This document shows positions 1 through 5,407 of a stretch of 8,310 nt of DNA, piece after piece. The translations under genes were made by a program, and so were the position numbers. Below the pieces are notes generated by a model that saw only the letters and a program-made list of their open reading frames with translations, made no database searches and was not told the DNA's origin. Source of the DNA: DASSKO01 sp035690425 (GTDB taxonomy: Bacteria > Actinomycetota > Actinomycetes > Propionibacteriales > Nocardioidaceae); contig DASSKO010000070.1 in NCBI GenBank assembly GCA_035690425.1, positions 1-8,310 on the forward strand, in the 5' to 3' direction. The stretch's first letter is position 1. Every line of letters starts with the position of its first letter.

Positions 1-154
1 CATGGGCCACGCCGGCGCGATCGTGTCCGGATCCTCCGGCACCGCCCAAGCCAAACAAGACGCCCTCGAAGCCGTCGGCGTCAAAGTCGGCAAAACCCCC
101 TCCGAAACCGCCCAACTCATGCGCGACGCACTCCAGCGCATTCCGGTCTCCTAG
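1..154 (+). CDS. sucD: Succinate-CoA ligase (or malate-CoA ligase) alpha subunit, C-terminal end only
   Basis: Partial gene entering from the left edge. Base 1 is the last base of a codon, the frame then reads from base 2, and TAG is at 152-154, leaving 50 visible residues. The peptide opens with MGHAGAIVSG, which matches the phosphohistidine segment of succinyl-CoA synthetase alpha subunits (active-site His of the GHAGAI motif, codon 8-10). It continues with the usual tail (GTAQAKQDALEAVGVKVGKTP). The family joins succinate to CoA with NTP hydrolysis together with the beta subunit SucC, in the cytoplasm. Malate thiokinase MtkA of the serine cycle belongs to the same family and cannot be told apart from this tail. 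The glyoxylate genes beside it make MtkA a real alternative, so the symbol is provisional. Codon use is odd: by hand count 43 of 50 codons end in A or C, with AAA, CAA and GAA preferred, unlike garR next door. Confidence 0.85.
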   Translation, partial: MGHAGAIVSGSSGTAQAKQDALEAVGVKVGKTPSETAQLMRDALQRIPVS

Positions 155-233
155 ACCGGCTGACCACCCGGACCGCGGCCACCGACACGAATGCCCGGTT
201 GTCTTGTCGGTGAGGAGGACGGATGACCTATCG

Positions 234-273
234 CGCGTGGCCCCTCGACGCATCGACGCCGAGGGGCCACGCG
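234..273 (+). terminator. Hairpin terminator downstream of the sucD-like gene
   Basis: A perfect 14-base-pair stem, CGCGTGGCCCCTCG (234-247) against CGAGGGGCCACGCG (260-273), closes a 12-base loop. It starts 79 bases after the TAG at 152-154. There is no T-run behind it, which is common for actinobacterial terminators. The only recognisable gene upstream is the sucD-like one, so termination of that transcript is the simplest reading. Confidence 0.65.
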
Positions 274-376
274 TTCGACGTACGGGGACCGGCTTCCGCC
301 CCAGGGCAGAACCGCTGCGTCCGCTCCGCGGGACACCACCAACGTCGCGCTGCGCGCGGACCTCTACCATCTACAG

Positions 377-404
377 AGATCTGCCGACAGAAAGATCTGC
401 CGAC
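377..404. repeat. Tandem 12-base direct repeat upstream of garR, possible operator
   Basis: AGATCTGCCGAC occurs at 377-388 and again at 393-404, a period of 16 bases. The same stretch contains overlapping inverted repeats: TCTG-CCGA-CAGA at 380-391, and GATCT (378-382) facing AGATC (393-397). Two closely spaced copies in front of a catabolic gene fit a regulator site, but no regulator gene is in the window and the family cannot be named. Confidence 0.35.
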
Positions 405-442
405 GACCTCCGGCCCCTGGTGGTACGCAACGCCGGGCACCG

Positions 443-456
443 GAAAGCTCGCTTTC
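443..456. repeat. Inverted repeat GAAAGC-TC-GCTTTC upstream of garR
   Basis: Six-base arms at 443-448 and 451-456 are separated by TC. Related pieces recur closer to garR: CGCTT/AAGCG at 521-535 and GAAAGCTT at 538-545. This may be a repeated operator half-site or chance in a promoter region. Confidence 0.25.
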
Positions 457-589
457 GACACCCGGCCGGGGCTGCTCAGCGCAGTCCGATACGGCGGGTT
501 CATCGGGCTGGAGTACGACCCGCTTGGGCAAAGCGGCGAAAGCTTGGACTGGTTGCCACGTTCGGCCCGCTCGGCTCGAACCTGACCTG

Positions 590-595
590 AAGGAG
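590..595 (+). promoter_or_regulatory. Ribosome binding site of garR
   Basis: AAGGAG lies 8 bases before the ATG at 604. This settles the start, which also puts the nucleotide-binding motif at the expected place a few residues from the N-terminus. Confidence 0.8.
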
Positions 596-603
596 TCTGA
601 ATC

Positions 604-1488
604 ATGCAGAAGATCGGTTTCATCGGCCTGGGGATCATGGGTGCGCCCATGGCCGCCAACCTCGTCCGTGCGGGGTACGACGTCACGGGATACGACGTGA
701 CACCGGGCTCCGTGGAGAAGCTCGTGCGCGCCGGCGGCAAGCCGGCGGACACGATCGCGGAGGCCGCTGCCGGGGCAGACGTGGTGGTCACCATGCTCCC
801 CGACTCTCCGCAGGTGGAGGAGGTGGTCCTGGCGGCAGGTGGCGTCATCGAGTCCGCCAACCCCGACGCCCTGCTCATCGACATGAGCACGATCGCGCCG
901 GAGACCTCGGTCGCGGTGGCGAAGGCCGGGCAGGAGAAGGGCATCCGGGTGCTCGACGCCCCGGTGAGCGGCGGCGAGCAAGGGGCCGTCGAAGGCACGC
1001 TGTCTATCATGGTGGGAGGCGACGAGGAGGTCTTCGAGGCCGGACGCCCCGTCCTCGACAAGCTGGGCAAGACCATCGTGCACGTCGGCGGACACGGCGC
1101 CGGACAGACCGTCAAGGCTGCCAACCAGCTGCTGGTCGCCGGCATCTACTCGCTCGTCAGCGAGGCGATCGTGCTGCTCGAGGCCTCCGGTGTCGACGGC
1201 GAGCGTGGCCTCGAGGTGCTGGCCGGCGGTCTCGCGGGCAACACGATCCTCGACCGCAAGGCCGCTACCATGCTGGCCCGGGAGTTCACTCCCGGCTTCC
1301 GGATCGACCTGCACCACAAGGACATGGGCATCGCTTTGGCATCGGCGCGCTCGGCCGGGGTCTCGCTGCCGGTCACCGGCCTCGTTGCACAGCTGGTCGC
1401 CTCGGCGCGGGCGATGGGCTACGGCTCGCTCGACCACTCCGCTCTGCTGCAGGTTGTCGAGCAGATCTCCGGACGAGAGCAGCGCTGA
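604..1488 (+). CDS. garR: 2-hydroxy-3-oxopropionate (tartronate semialdehyde) reductase
   Basis: This 294-residue protein is full length for the beta-hydroxyacid dehydrogenase family. It reduces tartronate semialdehyde to D-glycerate with NAD(P)H, the second step of the glycerate route from glyoxylate, in the cytoplasm. The N-terminal Rossmann motif GFIGLGIMGAPMAANL spans residues 5-20. The substrate loop DAPVSGGEQGA is at 118-128. The catalytic lysine K171 lies in GQTVKAANQ, and the family K239-D240 pair in HHKDMGIAL. Spacing and wording fit GarR/GlxR better than 3-hydroxyisobutyrate dehydrogenase (MmsB), the main alternative. The start is set by AAGGAG at 590-595. The gene stands alone on the + strand, facing the gcl-glxK-ppc operon, and a two-way terminator begins 18 bases after its stop. 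Codons end mostly in C/G, the normal style of this genome. glxR is an equally valid symbol. Confidence 0.92.
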   Translation: MQKIGFIGLGIMGAPMAANLVRAGYDVTGYDVTPGSVEKLVRAGGKPADTIAEAAAGADVVVTMLPDSPQVEEVVLAAGGVIESANPDALLIDMSTIAPETSVAVAKAGQEKGIRVLDAPVSGGEQGAVEGTLSIMVGGDEEVFEAGRPVLDKLGKTIVHVGGHGAGQTVKAANQLLVAGIYSLVSEAIVLLEASGVDGERGLEVLAGGLAGNTILDRKAATMLAREFTPGFRIDLHHKDMGIALASARSAGVSLPVTGLVAQLVASARAMGYGSLDHSALLQVVEQISGREQR

Positions 1489-1506
1489 CACACCGCGTAG
1501 ACAAAG

Positions 1507-1545
1507 AAACGAGCTGGGGCCCCATTTCGGGGCCCCAGCTCGTTT
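1507..1545. terminator. Bidirectional rho-independent terminator between convergent genes
   Basis: A perfect 17-base-pair stem has arms at 1507-1523 (AAACGAGCTGGGGCCCC) and 1529-1545, closing the 5-base loop ATTTC. The outer pairs are A-T, so either transcript ends in a T-rich stretch (CGTTTGTCTGT on +, TTTCTTTGTCT on -). It starts 18 bases after the garR stop and lies 39 bases beyond the stop of the reductase gene on the - strand, so it can serve both. Confidence 0.93.
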
Positions 1546-1584
1546 GTCTGTGCAGCAGGGACGACGCGTCGTCGCCGCGTCCTC

Positions 1585-2634
1585 TCAGTTGCCGGCGGTG
1601 ACCAGCTTCTGGCTGCTTCCCCCGTCGGAGGTGCTCCCGCCGTCCGACGCACCACCGACCGAGTCGCCGGTCACGGTGTTCGACAGCAGGTCGGTAAGCG
1701 CCTGCACCGTGCGGATCGTGGGCGCTGCCGTGCCGGTGAGGTCCGCCAGCTCGACCACAGACGTCAGGATCACGTCCAGCTCCAGCGGCTTGCCCTTCTC
1801 GACGTCCTGCAGCATCGACGTCTTGTGCTCGCCGACCCGCTCGGCGCCGTCGAGTCGCTTGTCCACGGAGATCTCCGGACGGCACCCCACCGCCGCCGCG
1901 ATCTCGAGTGCCTCCTCCATCATCAGCCGCACCGTGGCCCGCGTGCCGACGTGGCGCGCGATCTGCACCATCGTGGCGCGGGTCAGCGCGCTGATGGGGT
2001 TGAACGCGGCGTTGCCCAGCAGCTTGATCCAGATGTCATTGCGGACGTCGTCCTCCACGGGGCACTTCAGGCCGCCGGCCACCATCGCCTCGCTGAACGC
2101 GACGCAGCGGTCGGACTGCCCGCCGGACGGCTCCCCGATCGTGAACCGGGTGCCCTCGATGTGCTGGATCACGCCCGGCTCGGCCAGCTCGGTCGCGGGG
2201 TAGACGACGCACCCGATCGCGCGCTCCGGCGCCAGCGTATTGCTCACCACACCACCAGGGTCGACGGCCTCGATGCGGTGGTCCTCGTAGGGCCCCTTCA
2301 GTCCGTGGAAGTACCACCACGGGATGCCGTTCTGCGCAGCGATGACAGCGGTGTTCTCGCCCAGCAAGGGCTTGATCAGCGGACCACATGAGGCGTAGGC
2401 GTTCGCCTTCAGGCCGAGAAAGACGTAGTCGACCGGTCCGATCTCGGCCGGGTCGTCGGTCGCCGGCGCCTTCGCGGTGAAGTCACCGCGCGGACTGAGC
2501 ACCTGAAGCCCCCGCTCGCGGATCGCTGCGAGATGGTCGTTTCGGGCGACGAGGTGGACGTCAGCGCCGCCGCGGTGCAGCGCTGCGCCGACGTAACCGC
2601 CGATCGCACCCGCCCCTAGAACTGCAACCCTCAT
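1585..2634 (-). CDS. Ketopantoate reductase (PanE/ApbA)-family 2-oxoacid reductase
   Basis: 349 residues, ATG at 2634, TGA at 1587-1585. The N-terminal dinucleotide motif GAGAIGGYVGAAL (7-19) and K76 in GLKAN match the PanE/ApbA family. So does the catalytic segment NDIWIKLLGNAAFNPISALT, with K204, N208 and N212 at the spacing of E. coli PanE K176/N180/N184. S273 and E285 in KTSMLQDVEKGKPLELD complete the substrate-site set. Family members reduce 2-ketopantoate to pantoate with NADPH, but the family also holds other 2-oxoacid/2-hydroxyacid enzymes. The location beside glyoxylate genes suggests a catabolic 2-oxoacid substrate (inference), so I give no symbol. The C-terminus from about residue 320 is a Gly/Ser/Asp-rich tail (DGGSTSDGGSS) beyond the usual fold. 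The gene lies 116 bases after ppc on the same strand and has its own GGAAGGAG site at 2647-2640. Confidence 0.85.
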   Translation of the reverse strand: MRVAVLGAGAIGGYVGAALHRGGADVHLVARNDHLAAIRERGLQVLSPRGDFTAKAPATDDPAEIGPVDYVFLGLKANAYASCGPLIKPLLGENTAVIAAQNGIPWWYFHGLKGPYEDHRIEAVDPGGVVSNTLAPERAIGCVVYPATELAEPGVIQHIEGTRFTIGEPSGGQSDRCVAFSEAMVAGGLKCPVEDDVRNDIWIKLLGNAAFNPISALTRATMVQIARHVGTRATVRLMMEEALEIAAAVGCRPEISVDKRLDGAERVGEHKTSMLQDVEKGKPLELDVILTSVVELADLTGTAAPTIRTVQALTDLLSNTVTGDSVGGASDGGSTSDGGSSQKLVTAGN

Positions 2635-2639
2635 GGAAG

Positions 2640-2647
2640 CTCCTTCC
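2640..2647 (-). promoter_or_regulatory. Ribosome binding site of the ketopantoate reductase-family gene
   Basis: On the - strand GGAAGGAG ends 5 bases before the ATG at 2634. It supports that start, which places GAGAIGG right at the N-terminus as expected. Confidence 0.75.
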
Positions 2648-2653
2648 GTTGAG

Positions 2654-2693
2654 CAGTAGGCTTCTGTCTACTGTATGCCATATGCGTCGTCAA
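2654..2693 (-). promoter_or_regulatory. Possible promoter and operator for the ketopantoate reductase-family gene
   Basis: This short stretch is AT-richer than its surroundings. On the - strand TTGACG (2693-2688) would serve as a -35 box. The best -10 at about 17 bases' spacing is only TAGACA, so the promoter call is weak. Two palindromes overlap it: CAGTAG/CTACTG with 8 bases between (2654-2673), and TATG-C-CATA (2674-2682). A dimeric repressor, perhaps GntR-like, could bind here. Alternatively the gene is read through from ppc. Confidence 0.35.
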
Positions 2694-2702
2694 TAGGTAT
2701 GG

Positions 2703-2725
2703 CCGACCGTCGTGACGACGGCCGG
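2703..2725 (-). terminator. Stem-loop after ppc, possible (partial) terminator
   Basis: In - strand RNA the arms CCGGCCGTCG (2725-2716) and CGACGGTCGG (2712-2703) form ten pairs, one of them G-U, around a 3-base loop. In + strand RNA the same position would be an A-C mismatch, so the fold favours the ppc/panE-like direction. There is no T-run after it. It lies 26 bases past the ppc stop and just upstream of the possible promoter of the next gene. Confidence 0.45.
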
Positions 2726-2742
2726 TAAAAATGGTGTCTCCG

Positions 2743-2759
2743 ACCGGCGGTCAGCCGGT
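2743..2759 (-). other. Small hairpin with the ppc stop codon in its loop
   Basis: On the - strand ACCGGC (2759-2754) and GCCGGT (2748-2743) pair around TGACC, which contains the ppc TGA. ATTTTTA follows about a dozen bases later, just before the hairpin at 2725-2703. It could be part of a two-hairpin 3' end of the ppc message, or chance in GC-rich sequence. Confidence 0.3.
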
Positions 2760-5393
2760 GTTCTGCAGCCCTGCGGCTACGCCGCTGACCGCCAGCAGCA
2801 GCAGCCGCTCGATGTGGTCCGGTTCCGGCGGCGGCTCCGGCGCCCGCAGCGCGCGCAGGCCCCGGAGCTCGAGATAGGACAGGGCGTCCACGTACGGGTT
2901 ACGCAGCTGCACGGCCCGTCCCAACACTGCGCGGTCCTCGAGTAGCCGGCTTTGACCGGTCACCTGCAACACGGCCTCGGTAGCGCGGGCGTGCTCGTCG
3001 AGCACTGTCGCCGTGAGGTCCTCGCGATCGCCGAGGTCGAGGAAACGACGCATGATGCGGACGTCGGTCTTGGCCAGCGACATCTCCGCGTTCTCCAGGA
3101 GCACCTGGAACAGCGGCCACTCTTGTCGCGCCTCCCGCAGCACCTCGAGATCGGGTACGGCGGTGAGCGCGGAGCCGAGGCCGAACCAGCCGGGCAGGTT
3201 CACCCGTGCCTGCGCCCAGGCGAAGACCCACGGGATCGCCCGCAGGTCGCCGAGCTGGGAGACGGCCAGGCCACGCTTGGCCGGTCGCGACCCCAACGGC
3301 AGCCGCCCGATCTCCTCCAGCGGCGTCACCTGCGCGAACCACTCGGCGAAGCCCGGTGTCTCGACCAGGCTCCGGTACGCCGACCGGGCCGCCGAGCCCA
3401 GCTCCGCCGCCAGCGCACGGTACCGGCCGGTCGACTCCCGGCCGGCGTCCACGATCGCAGGCGTCGAGGCGAGCAAAGTGGCCGCGGTGACCTGTTCGAC
3501 GTGTCGCACGGCGATCGCCGGGTTTCCGTAGCGGGCGAAGATCACCTCGCCCTGCTCGGTGAGCTTGAGCCGGCCGCCGAGTGAACCAGGTGCCTGACCG
3601 AGCACGGCACGGTGCGCCGGGCCGCCTCCCCGCCCGAGCGCCCCGCCACGGCCGTGGAAAAGGGTGAGATGCACGTCGGCGCGCTCGGCCCATCGCACCA
3701 GCCGCGCCTGTGCCGAGTCGAGCACCAGCGTGGCCGATACCGGCCCGACGTCCTTCGCCGAGTCCGAGTAGCCCAGCATCACCTCGTAGCGCCGGTCCGA
3801 CAGCGCCAACCGTTGCCGGACCTCGGGCAGCTGCACAGCCGCAGTCACGACGTCGACGCTGCGCTCGAGGTCCGCCTCGGTCTCGAACAGGGGCACGACG
3901 TCGAGCTCGATGGGCGCGCCGTCGAGCGCGATCCGGGCGAGCTCGTAGACGGCCGCGATATCGTCGGCGGTGCGGGTGAACGAGATGACGTAGCGCCGGC
4001 AGGCACGTGTGCCGAACCGCTGCTGGATCTGGGCGATCACCCGCAGGGTCTCCAGAACCTCCTCGGTCTGTTCCCCGACCGGCTCCCCCGACCGCAGCTC
4101 GGCCAGTGCGCGCTCGTGCACGCTGGAGTGCTGGCGGATCTCCAGCTCGGCGAGATGGAACCCGAACGTGTCCACCTGCCACAGCAGGTGCTGCAGCTCA
4201 CCGAAAGCCTGCCGGCGCGCGCCCGCCGCGGCCAGGGAGTCCTGGACCACCTGCAGGTCGCGGCGCAGCTCGTCGACGTCGACGTAGCCGAGATCGGCGT
4301 CGCGGCTCCGGGTGGCGGCGATCCGCCGCGCCGCGAGCAGCAACGCCTGGCGGTGCGGCTCGCCCGGCGACCTGGTCGCGATCTCGGCCATGATCTCCGG
4401 GTGCGCCGTGGTCGAGGTGACCAGGCTGGCGCGCAGCGGCGCAGACGCGGGCGTGGTGGCCTCGTCGAGCGTCAGTGCACGGCCGATCCGGTCGCACGAA
4501 CGCTCCAGCGCACGCAGCACGTGCTCGGACTGGATCATCATGGCCTGCCGGGTGACCGCGGCAGTGACGTGCGGGTTGCCGTCCCGGTCACCTCCGATCC
4601 ACGAGCCCAGCCGCACGAAAGCGGGAACCTTCGGCGGCTGGGCACCTGCCGAGCCGCCGGCGATCGCATCGTCGAGCCGTCGGTAGATCCGCGGCATGGC
4701 GCGAAACAGCGTCTCGTCGAACACCGTCATCGCGGTGCGTACCTCATCCAGCGGCGACGGCCGGGTGGAGCGCAGCTGTGCCGTGCGCCAGAGCACGTCG
4801 ACCTCCTCACGCAGCACCCGATGGTCCGGCCCCAGCGCGGCACCCCCGTTGCGCGGGTCGTCGCACTGGACGAGCAGGTCGACGATGCGCCGGGTCGCGG
4901 CCACGACGGCGCGGCGCCTGGCCTCGGTCGGGTGCGCGGTGAGCACCGGCCGGAACTCCAGGGCGTCGAGCACCGCGGTCGCGGTGTCCCTTCCGGATCG
5001 CCGGCTCACGTCACCGAACGCGGTGGCCAGGGCCGACGGCACACCCTCGTAGTCACGGGTGTCGAGTGCGCGCACCCGGTGGTGCTCCTCGGCGATGTTG
5101 GTGAGGTGGAAGTAGCAGGTGAAGGCGCGTGCGACCTCGTCGGCCCGCTCCCAGGTCCAGCCGGCCACGAGCTCCTCGGCCTTCGCCGCGGCCTGGTCGG
5201 CCTCCTCGGCGTTGTCGCCGTGCGCCGCGATCGTCAGCTCCCGCAACCGTTCCACGTCGTCGAACAGCGATTCCCCGGCGTACTCGCGGATCACCTCGCC
5301 CAGGGTCTCGCCGAGCAGGCGCACGTTCGCCCGCAGCTCGTCGGGGATGACGAAGCGGGCCTGCTGTCGGGAAATGCAGGTGGAGATAGACAC
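2751..5393 (-). CDS. ppc: Phosphoenolpyruvate carboxylase
   Basis: 880 residues, close to the usual bacterial length. It carboxylates PEP with bicarbonate to oxaloacetate in the cytoplasm, feeding C4 acids to the TCA cycle. Catalytic motifs are all present: HPTE at 154-157, GGDRDGNP at 267-274, GYSDSAKDVG at 541-550 (K547), FHGRGG at 579-584 and GRGGGPAH at 587-594 (R588). K775 in MSLAKTD and R831 in RNPYVD match the positions that bind the feedback inhibitor aspartate in E. coli (K773, R832). The protein ends with the conserved NTG. The start is GTG at 5393, 7 bases after a GGAGG (5405-5401); the frame stays open upstream through glxK but that part has no PPC similarity. The gene follows the glycerate kinase gene by 14 bases, so it is almost certainly co-transcribed with gcl and glxK. 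That placement suggests a job in moving glyoxylate carbon from PEP to oxaloacetate. Confidence 0.97.
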   Translation of the reverse strand: MSISTCISRQQARFVIPDELRANVRLLGETLGEVIREYAGESLFDDVERLRELTIAAHGDNAEEADQAAAKAEELVAGWTWERADEVARAFTCYFHLTNIAEEHHRVRALDTRDYEGVPSALATAFGDVSRRSGRDTATAVLDALEFRPVLTAHPTEARRRAVVAATRRIVDLLVQCDDPRNGGAALGPDHRVLREEVDVLWRTAQLRSTRPSPLDEVRTAMTVFDETLFRAMPRIYRRLDDAIAGGSAGAQPPKVPAFVRLGSWIGGDRDGNPHVTAAVTRQAMMIQSEHVLRALERSCDRIGRALTLDEATTPASAPLRASLVTSTTAHPEIMAEIATRSPGEPHRQALLLAARRIAATRSRDADLGYVDVDELRRDLQVVQDSLAAAGARRQAFGELQHLLWQVDTFGFHLAELEIRQHSSVHERALAELRSGEPVGEQTEEVLETLRVIAQIQQRFGTRACRRYVISFTRTADDIAAVYELARIALDGAPIELDVVPLFETEADLERSVDVVTAAVQLPEVRQRLALSDRRYEVMLGYSDSAKDVGPVSATLVLDSAQARLVRWAERADVHLTLFHGRGGALGRGGGPAHRAVLGQAPGSLGGRLKLTEQGEVIFARYGNPAIAVRHVEQVTAATLLASTPAIVDAGRESTGRYRALAAELGSAARSAYRSLVETPGFAEWFAQVTPLEEIGRLPLGSRPAKRGLAVSQLGDLRAIPWVFAWAQARVNLPGWFGLGSALTAVPDLEVLREARQEWPLFQVLLENAEMSLAKTDVRIMRRFLDLGDREDLTATVLDEHARATEAVLQVTGQSRLLEDRAVLGRAVQLRNPYVDALSYLELRGLRALRAPEPPPEPDHIERLLLLAVSGVAAGLQNTG

Positions 5394-5400
5394 GTCGAGT

Positions 5401-5405
5401 CCTCC
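5401..5405 (-). promoter_or_regulatory. Ribosome binding site that fixes the ppc GTG start
   Basis: GGAGG sits in the 14-base gap between the glxK stop (5410-5408) and the GTG at 5393, with a 7-base spacer. Without it the start would be unclear, because the ppc frame is open for another 735 bases upstream. Confidence 0.85.
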
Positions 5406-5407
5406 AG

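Larger units (their letters stand above)
155..603. other. 449-base intergenic region between sucD-like gene and garR
   Basis: No convincing gene. It holds an imperfect hairpin (arms CACCGACA 180-187 and TGTCGGTG 205-212) and a strong hairpin (234-273) that probably ends the sucD-like transcript. It also has a 12-base direct repeat (377-388, 393-404), an inverted repeat GAAAGC-TC-GCTTTC (443-456), and an inverted repeat CGCTT/AAGCG (521-535) with GAAAGCTT just after it. The garR ribosome site lies at 590-595. Open frames crossing the region have lower third-position GC than the real genes and run straight through the hairpin. The right-hand half is the likely promoter and operator region of garR, but I see no clear -35/-10 pair. 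Confidence 0.6.

Noticed and set aside
223..585. 120-codon frame with a GAGGAGG before its ATG, in the gap before garR
   Set aside because: The 14-pair hairpin lies in its first codons, third-position GC is clearly below the real genes, and the peptide shows no recognisable family. Possibly a relic, so not annotated as a gene.
364..1491. 375-codon frame on the - strand opposite garR
   Set aside because: It is antisense shadow of a well-supported gene; its Arg/Asp/His-rich translation shows no known domain.
1190..2203. 337-codon + strand frame overlapping garR, the terminator and the reductase gene
   Set aside because: It reads through a strong terminator and overlaps two real genes in the wrong frames. 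The protein is low-complexity Ser/Arg/Pro.
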